Assembly (NCBI GenBank): GCA_022925895.1
Contig: JAKSYS010000244.1
Location: 64,001-79,214, forward strand
Direction: 5' to 3'
DNA: 15,214 nucleotides
From: Fragilaria crotonensis
Lineage: Eukaryota > Bacillariophyta > Fragilariophyceae > Fragilariales > Fragilariaceae
The notes under the pieces are model-generated. The model saw only the letters and a program-made list of their open reading frames with translations, was not told where the DNA came from and ran no database searches. Shown in pieces: positions 1-8,795 of the stretch. Within the stretch, counting starts at the first letter, position 1. Each line of letters opens with the position of its first letter. The translations under genes and the position numbers were made by a program.

Positions 1-104
1 ACTGATCGCTCTTCACAATACATCGACCTGGATTCCGCCACATGCTCGGCATGCCCAGGAGGTAACCGATGCCACGACATGTGACATGGGCGAACCTTGG
101 CTTG
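1..104 (-). other. copia 3' untranslated stretch after the pol stop
   Basis: On the minus strand this follows the TAG at 105-107 that ends the RNase H frame. A polypurine tract and the start of the 3' LTR should lie here or just outside the window. I see only a short purine-rich patch near the edge and no convincing TG start. No other gene is visible. Confidence 0.45.
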
Positions 105-865
105 CTACGTCATATCAATACATAAACCGATCGCACAAAATTCCTTTGTCACTTGCGCCAACGGTTTGGTTAACACATCGGCCAGATTAGTTTTCCCATC
201 TTCTTCGCCACCTGATTGTAAATTCCGCCGCAACTGCTTCCCTTGATCTGTGATAAGCTATCGCATTGTGCTTTTTCTTCAGGGTTGATTCGGGTAATGT
301 AACATTCTTCGTCACTGCCTCGTTATCGCAAAAACGTTAGTAGGGCTGTCAATAGAATACCAAACATACGCAACTTATACCGCAGTCCCTCAATAAGCTC
401 ACCGCAATGCGCATCGCCACAAATTCACTGCCAAAAGTTGAGGTTTCCACCGTGTTTGTCGCTTACTGTACCAAAGTATTGGCGCTCTGTTACAAAAGAT
501 GAGTATGCCGGTTTGCGAACGGCGAGTGATACGATTCCAGCATGATCCGCATCAACGAAACAATGCGTCGACATAAAATTACCGCGAGGCTCCGTGCGCC
601 CCTGAATGCATTCTTTGCGTCTCGATAGAAATCCTCCAATCGCATTCCTTAAATCTGGTTTCATCGATATCAGGTGACTCGGATCAAAAGCTAGCGTACG
701 TTTCGGTTTCCTTTAAGGTATCCGAAGATATGATACACAGCTTGTAAATGACCGTCTCTAGGTAAAGCAAGGTGAGAAGACAACATCGACGTTTCCATCG
801 CAATATCAATCCGCCCCAACTCGATCGCCCATCTTAGTATTCCAACGAGCTCTTGAAAACGAGTC
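105..865 (-). pseudogene. copia RNase H, C-terminal end of pol, multiply frameshifted
   Basis: The domain would degrade the RNA of the RNA-DNA hybrid during reverse transcription. It is in several frames. The first segment (about 691-865) carries ELVGILRWAIELGRIDI, the connection typical of copia pol. The next holds FVDADHAG, with catalytic aspartates at 545-547 and 551-553. The frame then shifts near 535 to NRITRRSQTGILIF and again near 455 to VETSTFGSEFVAMRIA. The tail reads KKKHNAIAYHR and then TNLADVLTKPL at about 159-191, a hallmark of the copia C terminus, before the TAG at 105-107. At least four single-base shifts break the domain. Identity is firm because every conserved block is present in order; only the frame fails. 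Confidence 0.85.
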
Positions 866-1829
866 CCGCCGCATTGAGCTCTGCCGTGACATCGAGTTCC
901 GGTCGATAGTCCGCCTTCATCACCGTCGTGCATCTCGTCGGCAGTCGTTGACCTAATTTATCGAGGTGAGCCTCGACGGCCGCTACTGCCGCTTTGACAT
1001 ATTTTTCCGATGACATCGTCCAACATTCAACACCGTTGAGAATCTTTTTGCAAAGCTCCGCTCCCAAATACATTTCAGGCTTCTCCACTTTATCGTCCTT
1101 GAGTTTGAAAGTTGTTTGTAATCCCAGCATGGTCGCCTTCGGATCGTGAGAGACGCAGAGTATATCATCCACATAAACGAGTACCATCTCATAATACTTA
1201 AACCCATCAGCTTTCATAGCTGGTCGGATCCAAACGTCAGGGTCAGCCTTCGTTGGTTTGTAATTCAAGTCGTAAAGCGTCTCCGCTAAATGTGCTCTAA
1301 ATGCCGCTCCGCTCGATTTTAATCCGTATAACGCTTTCTTCACAATCATGATCGAACCTTCCTCCGATCCGAACTCCGGACCTGCGATGATATAAATCTT
1401 CTCCCGACAGTCTGCCGTTAAATAGGCATTCTGGATATCGCACGCAAGTAGCTGTAACTCGTTCAGCGCAGCGACGAGCAACGCAATCCTAACAGAGTCT
1501 CGGGACACCACCGAGGAATAAGTCAACGCCGCAGGGGGTTCTGTCGTGTTACCATTCGCTACTAATCTTGCCTTGCGTCTGAAGTTCTCGCCCATTTTTA
1601 CATCAAAAATAAAGTGATACTTGATCTTCTGATAACCAGGGGGCAATTCGTTTTCACGCTTCTCCCATTTCTCGAATGCTGGTCTCACGTTCTTCATTTC
1701 AAGGCATATCGCATCCCACCAGTATGTATCACCATTCTCCTTGTCAAATTGTAATGCTTGCGCCACAGTTTTAGGCAGCCTGATCCCGAACTTGTGTGTT
1801 CGCTGCCAATACTTTGTTTTAAGCTTCTT
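866..1829 (-). pseudogene. copia reverse transcriptase domain of pol
   Basis: This would be the RNA-dependent DNA polymerase that copies the element's transcript inside the virus-like particle. It belongs to the longest open copia segment, minus 2279-834 (481 codons). In that segment the family block WWDAICLEMKNVRPAF lies near residues 189-204, the motif A aspartate in LACDIQNAYL at residue 281 (1437-1439), then KKALYGLKSSGAAFRAH, and the catalytic YVDD at residues 369-372 (1164-1175) followed by ILCVSHD. MYLGAEL and an RCTTVMKADYRPELDV stretch follow. The frame is lost near 865, where the sense continues in another frame into RNase H. The domain itself looks intact and would be the best segment for placing this element in a copia tree. 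Confidence 0.93.
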
Positions 1830-2559
1830 AAGGATCCTTTCGTGCTTTCTCACAACTTCGTTAACCCACCACGCGAACGCTGGTTCTTCATGAATACGAT
1901 TAGCGAATGCAAACTCCGCCACCTTCAACGGGTATGATTGCTTCATATCTTTCAGAGCCACCCAATTGGTCGAGCCGTCACGCCATTGGCATAACAACTG
2001 CCATCCCAATGTGGTCTGTCTTCGTCGTTTTACGCCATTACTCATGGTTACAAATGCATCCTCTTGACTTACCGCAGCTCCAGATTTCCGAAAATCGATA
2101 ATATCGTCGAGCAGAACATGTCGATTGCCTTCCTCGTCGATCTCAGAGAACAAATTTTGTGCGATTAAGTTCGCAGATAACGCTTCACTGTGCCCATCCG
2201 TGAATTCGACTGTGTATTCTCTGGTGTCCATAAGAGGATTCTGCAGCCGTGCCAATGGCCGACCTTCCGCATCACGCAATCGCTTAGTGACCTTACCATA
2301 ATGAATGTCAGATGAATCACCAGCTCCTGAGTAACGCGATCTCTTTGTTCAAATATGTATCATCGAAGACGTCGGGTGTGAACGTTTCGTCTTCCTCGGG
2401 GATAGTCTTGTCGGATATCGCTTTCTCAAATTCGGTTTTGAACCCTGATCGCCAACTTCGGTATATTCGTCCCAGTCCTGCAATTGTCGCTCACCATCCT
2501 GGTCTAGCGCTTCCGGATTATCCTTCAAGATTGCTGTGATCCGCTCGAGTAATCCTTAC
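1830..2559 (-). pseudogene. copia pol linker with chromodomain-like segment
   Basis: This region lies between integrase and reverse transcriptase. After frame changes near 2545, 2446 and 2318, the segment from 2279 down is open. It shows NPLMDTREYTVEFTDGH, then EEGNRHVLLDDIIDFR, then GWQLLCQWRDGSTNWVALKD at about residues 93-112, followed by EPAFAWWVNEVVRKH. The pattern W-x(2)-L-x(2)-QWxDGSxxW-x(2)-L-x-D resembles the aromatic cage and strand layout of a chromodomain. That is a resemblance judged by eye, not a profile match. Such a module could guide integration toward marked chromatin, which is inference. I am confident that it belongs to pol, and less so of the chromodomain label. Confidence 0.7.
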
Positions 2560-3353
2560 ATCGCTCTTCAGGTCGTCGGTACCTAATTCCAACTCAGTTA
2601 TACGCTGCACTGTGGTGTGGGATATCACACGTCCGCTGATGGTCAGTATCCAGTAAGACATTAAATTCTCCGACTCGATGCGAAACACCAAGCCACCTTC
2701 CACATTTATTGTCGCCGACACCTGCATTGTCCTTGTACCATACCCAGTCGTAGAAGCTGAAATCAAGGTACTCGGAAATGTCAGGTGTTTCTCCTGTTAT
2801 CTGTTCAATGGGTGCTCTCCTTCGAGTGAAAACACAGAGTTGGCAGTCAATGACATAATCTCGCATACCCATACTATACCGTAATCCCACAATCTTGCAG
2901 GCACACGTCGCTTAGTCATCTGTCGAAACCACTCTTCTTCACTTCTCTAATCACCGATTCTGCTCGATTTTCCTGCGGACGATGAGGTTCACTGGTATGA
3001 TGCATTATTCCATGTTTTCTTACTTGTTTCATGAATTCCGTTTTTGGTCCTGTCTGTTCGCTTGCTCCATCGGATGTGAGTAATTCAGGTACACCATAGT
3101 CTCGTATGAATTGACGCAGTGCGAGTCCTGCACCGGACTTCTTTTCCATTGGATACGCTTTCACAAAATATGACTCGTTAGCGAATATCTGCGCGCAAGT
3201 ATTGTTAGTAAGTGATTTGGATTTCCCGAATAAAGTGTCCGTGTAAAATTTCTGCCCACGCAGTTTTCGCTGATTATACATTCGGTCCGTTCGATACCGT
3301 CTGCTCAATGGTAATATCGCCGATCGCACACCCTTTTGAGTCGTTACTTGCAA
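2560..3353 (-). pseudogene. copia integrase domain of pol
   Basis: The enzyme would insert the cDNA into the host genome. The catalytic triad is readable in the segment 3353-2916: D in FYTDTLF (3237-3239), D in TSDGASEQTG (3069-3071) and E in ENRAESVIREVK (2958-2960). There are 55 residues between the two aspartates and 36 between the second aspartate and the glutamate, close to the D,D-35-E pattern. Upstream is QKGVRSAILPLSRRYRTD, a block seen in this copia group. The C-terminal part continues in other frames: EWFRQMTKRRVPARLWDYG after a shift near 2926, ITGETPDISEYLDFSFYDWV after one near 2822, and LMSYWILTISGRVISHTTVQ after one near 2665. All joins need only single-base changes. Confidence 0.9.
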
Positions 3354-4170
3354 GGTCTTCCTTGCTTGCGACAGTCCAATGTTCCAACGCCGCTTAATTG
3401 TTCCGGGGATATTTGTGAATGACGCTTCTGTGACACAAAGGTATTTGTAGCGCTAACAATTCTCCGATTCCCAATTGCTTCCACCATTTCATCGAACGAG
3501 TAAACGATGAAATCTGCGCCAAGCCAATCTCGACATCGTGGGGGTCGAAACTTAACGCAGCAACACTGTCATTTCCGCCGACTCTGATCATCGCTTCCGC
3601 CTCCACAGTACGTGCGGCAGCAAGCCGGACGGTGTGTGGATTCCATTCAGAGTCGCAGGTCAGGTGTATGTGGGGACATGAGTCAAGTTCAGCAGGTGTG
3701 GGGGTTGAGGATTCAAAGAATAAGGTGGTTCCCATTAGTCGCAAGGGAATATCAACATCATCGGTTTTGATACTTATCGGCACGTGAGGGTCAAAAGGGT
3801 TATCGTGTACAGTAATTCCGCCAAAACGCAGTTGGTTGGGGTTGATGAGTGAGTTTGCCAATCGATCGCCGAACCAGAGGGCTTCGTTGATGACCAGAAT
3901 ATACGTCTGGCCAGTGTCTTGACATGTATATGCGGTTGCTGCAGTCACGATCGGGATGTCCCGCTCTGGTTGGTACGCTGAAGAATTATAGGGGGATACA
4001 TCACATACCCGTCCTGTGAAAGAAAGGGGTAAGTAGTTACAGCCAAGTGCACACGTGTCAGCGTGTGAATCAAGTTCGCAGCGTGCAAAGTTAGACACGC
4101 TAAACGTAGAAATCGACCGTCTCAATGGAGTCAATCTGCGTGTCGATGACTTGTACGCTGCTACCGTTAG
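3354..4170 (-). pseudogene. copia aspartic protease and pre-integrase region of pol
   Basis: The protease would cut the Gag-Pol polyprotein. The active-site motif is CELDSHADTCALG, with the aspartate at 4069-4071. The DSHADT form replaces the usual D-[ST]-G and is typical of this algal copia group. A long hydrophobic middle follows (GQTYILVINEALWFG, LANSLINPNQLRFGGI). The end carries LCHRSVIHKYP, after which a C run near 3397-3400 shifts the frame. The sense resumes as KRRWNIGLSQARKTLQVTTQ, the remnant of the pre-integrase domain. A clear His-His-Cys-Cys zinc motif is not visible here. The protease frame is the same as the Gag frame above it and is separated by only one TGA, so pol was probably reached through that stop. 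Confidence 0.88.
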
Positions 4171-4173
4171 TCA
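4168..4173 (-). other. in-frame TGA-CTA between gag and pol (candidate readthrough stop)
   Basis: On the minus strand Gag ends ...AKTE-TGA and the next codons CTA-ACG run on in the same frame through the protease without another stop until 3394. UGA followed by CUA is the best known eukaryotic stop-codon readthrough context. That gag and pol share a frame is seen directly; that the stop is suppressed is inference. Confidence 0.55.
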
Positions 4174-5741
4174 TTCGGTTTTAGCTCGCTTGACGCCTTC
4201 TCGGCCACCAAAGGAATTTCCTGCATTTGCGTTTGACTTCTTCGGGGTGTCCGAATCTTTGGGCTCGTCGACCGCAGTGGCTTTTTGAAGAGAACTAATT
4301 AACGCTGTCGTCAACTGTTTGGTGGTCATTTCGCTGATAGATCGTTTCGTTCCGCCCGGTTCGCCTTTCTTGTCTCTTTCTTTGCGGATGCGGTCACGCT
4401 CTTCGTATGAGAGCTTTTCCCATTCTGCAGGAGAGTAGTAAGTGGTTTTCTCATTGCCACCGCGCCCACCACGCCCGCCGCGGCCACGTCCATTGTTGCC
4501 ACGACCTTGTCCTCCTCTACCATTGCCGCGCGCACCTCTACCGCCCCTGCCGGAGGTTGTACCGGTGTTCGCAGCACTGATACGTCGCGAGATTCTGTAA
4601 TCAGGTGTCTGTGCAACTTCGGAGTTCAAATGGTTAGCAGCGACAGTAAAAGTGACACCGGTGGTATTTAACTGATACCTTAATTGAGCAACAGCTGCCG
4701 TTAACGCTGAATTCTGTACTCTAGTCAATAATTCATCGACCTTGCGCGCTCGGTTAAAGGCTCGCCCTCATCTTCGAAAATAGTAAACATCCTTTGAAGT
4801 GAGTCAAGGAATTTGTTGAAACTCAAGGCCCTTTCGGACTTGTAGTGGAGACTTTGCTGGATCTGCTTCGCATCTGCAATTCGACGTGTGGAGTTACCTT
4901 CGCCTGCATAGTGACGTCGCAGCGCTTCCATGTCACGCCTTCCATCTTGGTATCGAGCGACGCCTCGAATCCAATTTTCAGTGTTCTCGCCCTGTAAAAA
5001 TCCAAGCAGCAAGTTGTGTACACGCCTCGAGTCAGCCTCGTAGAACTGCCCTTGAAGTGAGGCACGCGCAATCATTCGCTCAGTCGCTGTAGAATACTCA
5101 CGACCTTCTTCTGGATTTGCTAACTCTCTGACAACGTAGGATAGAGGAATACCAGTGACACCTGGAATCACCGCGAGATAATTTGTGAAAGCTTTTTCCA
5201 CTCAGGCCACTTACGCTCATCTTTAAATTTTCCGGGGTCAACCGCCTTTGCGTTAGTTGCAACCAATTCGACGTCCGACTTTCGAACTTGAGACAAACTC
5301 AAGGCCCCGAACAAAGCCTGCTCGTCGAATGGAACTTGTTCCGGCTGATCATTGACCGGTAACAGTCTTGAACCCAGTGCATGGCGCCAACAAGTTTCTT
5401 GGTGCGTCCAAGTCCGAAGACTATGCGCCCGTTCGCCGCAGTTCTCTTACCAAACTCATCCGCCATGTCGCGAATGTCCTTCTCGTTCAAGTAGCGGAAG
5501 TCATCGAACTGTGCGAGTCCAGCTATCATAATTCCGTTGCGCTCGCCTTCGTCGATAAAGCCAATCATCTGCAATACAGAGTCGACTGTAGTAACACCCA
5601 CGTTATCAACCATGATTTCTGAGTTCGCTACGCTTAATGTTAGTGGATTCCCGTATCTAACATTTGTCACGTACGCAGGCAAATACGCGTATGCTTCGAT
5701 CCGAAGTGATCAGTTTCGAGCCGAAGCCGCTCCGCTCGCAT
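4171..5741 (-). pseudogene. copia Gag (capsid and RGG-rich nucleocapsid), frameshifted
   Basis: Gag would form the particle shell and package the RNA. The start is taken as the ATG at 5739-5741, read MRAERLRLETDHF. The sense moves to a second frame near 5695 and continues LPAYVTNVRYGNPLTL, then LNEKDIRDMADEFGKRT and VFGLGRTKKLVGAMHWV. Further one-base shifts lie near 5360, 5196 (an A run) and 4745. The capsid core carries WIRGVARYQDGRRDMEALRR. The C-terminal part (segment 4728-4171) has an Arg-Gly-rich tract at about 4453-4548, then YYSPAEWEKLSYEERDRIRK and a basic end. No CCHC zinc knuckle is visible; the RGG tract may serve for RNA binding (inference). The chain ends at the TGA at 4171-4173. 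Confidence 0.82.
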
Positions 5742-6199
5742 GAACGCTAGTGAATCATCTGAAGAAACCCTCAGGATCACATTCGTTACCTGCATCCGGT
5801 ACCTGCAACTAGTCGTCACTAATTAAACCAGAATAACGCAACCATAACGAATATTCGGATATCGCTGAAAATACATGGCAATTGACAACCCTGCCCTATC
5901 TGTCCCATCTCACGCTTATCAACGTTCTCGCAAACGCTCTCGCTGTAATGGGTCTGATAAACTGAATAAATATCGCAATAGGATCATAGGACAGGAAACT
6001 TACAAGATAAAAGGATAAGGAGTAATAACAAGGAAGTATCAAGAATAATCTTAAGATAAGTGAGCTGCTGCTTAGATGTTCAAGCAACAGTCACCGCTTC
6101 GCTAACGCTACTTCATAAACGGCTATCTTTCTCCATACAGTACCAGTACCACGCACACAGTAACGCCACAGTATTAATTCAGAAAGTCATCGGTCATCG

Positions 6200-6218
6200 G
6201 AATTTCATTGTGAAATTC
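6200..6218. repeat. 8-bp perfect inverted repeat with 3-base loop
   Basis: GAATTTCA at 6200-6207 and TGAAATTC at 6211-6218 flank ttg. It could form a small hairpin or be a binding site for a dimeric factor. Its role is unknown and it could be chance in AT-rich DNA. Confidence 0.5.
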
Positions 6219-6332
6219 TGATCGTGCAATACATACCGGTTACGAGCGAACCACTACTCGTGTTCGGAGTTTGAAGAATAGATTTATCTTTATAATTTTA
6301 CTTTTCACCGAAGTGAATCAACTTTAATTTCA

Positions 6333-6338
6333 CGTCCT
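6333..6338. repeat. short direct repeat at left edge of DIRS-like element
   Basis: cgtcct directly precedes the left end tacatgg of repeat A1. The same hexamer occurs at 13922-13927 across the right end. The B1/A2 junction inside the element reads cttcgt-tacatgg, so the element's right end is probably ...cttcgt and the duplicated target bases may be just cct. Confidence 0.5.
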
Positions 6339-6693
6339 TACATGGTCTGGGGTGGGAGCACAGTACTGTGCCTCCAGCGCCACTACTACAACGGGGCACG
6401 AAAGTACTGTACGGGCAGCACTACGGGCACGACTACCTGTACTATCGTTGCCCCGGATCGGCAGTTCATATCGGCATGTCGTATCGGCATGTTGTATGCA
6501 TACATACGTAATGGATACGGTGACATCCACGATTCACCGTTGAACGCGAAAACTAGCTGCAACGTGAACTCGCCGATCCAAGCCGCTGGAGTGGGAGATT
6601 TTGCCCACATCGATCCACCAAAGTGAACCGACTGTGCCAAGCAAACTTCCATCCCAGCAACTAAGTCAATAGCTTACTAATCGTTTAATTTTC
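6339..6693 (+). repeat. split direct repeat A1 (left terminal)
   Basis: It matches A2 (13339-13690), starting at the same tacatgg and ending at taattttc. I see no substitution between the two copies. A1 has two extra bases near 6580 (gatccaagcc against gatccgcc) and one extra G near 6596. The repeat contains a 14-bp palindrome and many short GTAC-rich and CGGCATG motifs. Confidence 0.93.
6358..6371. repeat. 14-bp perfect palindrome in repeat A1
   Basis: GCACAGTACTGTGC reads the same on both strands. It lies about 20 bases inside the left end of the element and recurs in A2 at 13358-13371. Its place near the recombining end makes it a candidate recombinase arm site or transcription-factor site; the role is inferred. 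Confidence 0.6.
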
Positions 6694-6700
6694 AATGGCT
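6691..6700 (+). repeat. 10-bp direct repeat flanking the element body, left copy
   Basis: ttcaatggct spans the right end of A1 and the first bases of the body. The same ten bases lie at 13108-13117 across the body/B1 junction. The copies therefore bracket the coding body exactly. Confidence 0.6.
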
Positions 6701-6702
6701 CC

Positions 6703-8795
6703 ATGGTTAACATCGCAGGAAATACTGCTATGAACAAGTGGACTGATTTTACGCCCGAAATCGGGATGATGGAGGACCTTTTCAGGCGCTCTTTGAAACG
6801 AACGGAGCAGCAATGGCAAGGAAGACAGAGGGCACCTCAACAACGCCGCTAAGCTGACAGAGACAATCACGGGAGCGACTATGGGAACATGTTACTGGTC
6901 CCGGGAAGCAGAGGAATCATGCAGCTGATCCACCACGGGTTCGCCTGCAACACCGACGCCGGATTTTCGCTCGCGTTCGCGCACGGAAACATCGAGGACA
7001 CAACCACCTTCAAAACCGTCGACCGGGACGAGATGGTGGCTCCAGCCGTGGTACGAAACCCCGATCCCGGCGAGGATGAAGGGAACAGGGAGCGTTTGCT
7101 GTCCCAACCTTGGAAAGCATGATGTCAGCCGAGTCGCCAGAAGAATTCGCAAACCTCGCGGAAGAAGGGAACCCAATCCTGACGAATCGCCCGAACCACT
7201 GCCTCATCACACCTGGGATCTTCGAAGAAGTCGGGGAGCTAAAGTCATATCAGCCAGGACCTAGCCTTCGCGATCATAGAGGCCTTCCAGAATGCAGCGG
7301 CAGACGACGACGAGATCAGCACGGAGCGGGAAGCGGAAGCGGAAGGACTTGAAGACACGTTAGCCATGCTGTGGGCCTCTGAGAACGGACTACTCTGGGA
7401 GATCCGTCTCGTCGACGTCCCTGAGAGCACAATGATGAGTCACCTCATTCGAGGAGTCCGAAGTAGACTAGTAGCAGGGGAGCAGAGGACCCTCCCAACG
7501 GGAGGGGTCGCCGGAGCCCGGGTACGACCGAAGGAACCGCGAGCATGGAAATGATGGCAGCATCCTCGCAGAGCATGGTCGCGTTGCTCAGCCGATTTCA
7601 AGAAGGAGCCGAAGCCGACAGACAGAAGAAGGACCGAGAAATCAATCCTGAAGGCCATGGGGCCAACCCAGCGAGGCCTCTTCACCTCGCTCTGCACAAG
7701 ACGAATGAACGCTGAGCCCGTAATGACCGAGTTCATGACAAATTTAACGACGAGCAAGACTCCGCAGAAGGCGATAAACCTCATCCAGTCCGAGACACGA
7801 GACTGGGAGGGGACATTCTCAGTGGGAGGATTCCACCGGATGCTCTCGAATGGCTTTCTCTCAGGACCCGAACAGGGCAAACCCTGGCGGATACACCATC
7901 TTCATGTTTCACCCGAAGACAGTGGATCTCGGATCCAAGACGGGGAGAGGTGGTAACGAACTGCTGCGCGAGTACCTCGGGATGGATGTGGACGAAGCGA
8001 CCCTGGAGTTTTACATGAAACAGGGCTTCTACACCCCGAACACACCAAATGATCTACGAGTCCAACTTCAGACGGCCCTCGACATGCTCGAACTGCTGAC
8101 CTGCGACGGGACAATCGCAGGGAAGGGGCTGGCGTACATACTCGAACCAAGACGATGGTCTCAACTGACCACAGTCCTCAACGACAGGTTCAAATCGGAG
8201 AAGGACTTCGGGGCAAAGTTTTGCTACGCCCTCGACCGGCACCTCCAAACATTCTTCAACAAAGTGACGAGGTGGGAGGACATCGCGACGGAGGGGCAGT
8301 CCCGCTACCTGGCAAACAAGGCGGAGGAGCTCGTCGAGCGACTCGAAGACGGCCAAGGATTGAACGTCGTGCTACCAACCGCTCTGGCCAGCACCTCGAC
8401 GCCGGACAAAACCAAGCGAGCGGGGAATGTCGCCGCCAACGATAAAGCCCCGAAGAAGAAGAAGCCAGCAACACCCGGAGCCGGAGCCGCAGCGAAGGAC
8501 GATGTTAGCCACCCGAACACCGACCCCGTAGCGACCTGGATGCTGCCCGCCGGGACCGACTACCTGGACTTGTTTGGCACCAAAATGCCAGGGCTCAAGG
8601 GGGTGGCCAGTGCTCCTGGACACACGCATCTCGAAGCGGCTGAACAAGACACAGAAGGCACCCATGTGTGTCCGGTTTCAGTCAACCGGAAAGTGCCAGC
8701 AGAGCTGCTCCCTGGCCCACATCACTGCCCTCGACATGCCCGAGGGCGCCCGGGCGACAGCCACAGCCCGCTTTAAGGCAGTTTATAATGCCTGA
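6703..8795 (+). pseudogene. Gag-like ORF of the DIRS-like element with CCCH-type finger, frameshifted
   Basis: This is the first gene of the element and would bind the RNA and assemble it. The first ATG after repeat A1 is at 6703 (MVNIAGNTAMNKW), but several frame changes follow before 8795. Readable parts are an acidic stretch EISTEREAEAEGLEDTLAM (about 7310-7368), a helical SQSMVALLSRFQEGAEADRQ near 7575-7630, then MGPTQRGLFTSLCTRRMNAE. The largest open piece, from 7850, carries FMFHPKTVDLGSKTGRG and a basic, nuclear-localisation-like APKKKKPATPG. A five-G run near 8599 shifts the frame, after which CVRFQSTGKCQQSCSLAH gives a C-x8-C-x3-C-x3-H finger (8667-8720). Such a finger is typical of DIRS Gag proteins as I remember them. 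The frame ends with a TGA at 8793-8795. Confidence 0.75.

Larger units (their letters stand above)
1..5741 (-). mobile_element. Ty1/copia LTR retrotransposon, 3' end cut by window edge
   Basis: Reading the minus strand from 5741 down to 105 gives the copia order: Gag, aspartic protease, integrase, reverse transcriptase, RNase H. Integrase before reverse transcriptase separates copia from Ty3/gypsy. Signatures seen are DSHADT (protease), a D-D-E integrase, an ITGETPDISEYLDF block, YVDD (reverse transcriptase) and LADVLTKPL (end of RNase H). The DSHADT form and the RGG-rich Gag resemble the copia lineages known from diatoms (CoDi elements); this is from memory of the family. The coding chain changes frame about fifteen times, so this copy could not make a full Gag-Pol as written. 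The 3' LTR is not recognisable in 1-104 and the 5' LTR limits above 5741 are unclear, so the interval covers only the supported part. Confidence 0.92.
5742..6338. other. AT-rich non-coding stretch between the two retrotransposons
   Basis: About 600 bases without a supportable gene. On the minus strand this must hold the copia leader and some or all of its 5' LTR, but I could not find a primer binding site or matching LTR ends. A TGTTG start on the minus strand at 6089 is a weak candidate. The part next to 6338 should be the original upstream sequence of the ankyrin-kinase gene before the DIRS-like insertion. Two short inverted repeats are visible at 6200-6218 and 6304-6317. Confidence 0.6.

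Noticed and set aside
1-104. Start of the copia 3' LTR and polypurine tract
   Set aside because: Only a short purine patch is seen and no TG start that matches sequence above 5741.
5742-6089. Copia 5' LTR with start TGTTG on the minus strand at 6089
   Set aside because: No matching CA end, no primer binding site complementary to an initiator tRNA, and no second LTR in the window to compare. Kept only as a weak candidate.
6342-6626. 94-codon open frame inside repeat A1, also present in a longer form at 13228-13623 across B1/A2
   Set aside because: It lies wholly in terminal repeat sequence, competes with open frames on both strands there, has no recognisable motif, and the two copies diverge after an indel.
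7440-7880. 146-codon open frame on the minus strand opposite the DIRS-like Gag
   Set aside because: No family motif, and it mirrors plus-strand Gag sequence that is recognisable; it is a shadow frame.
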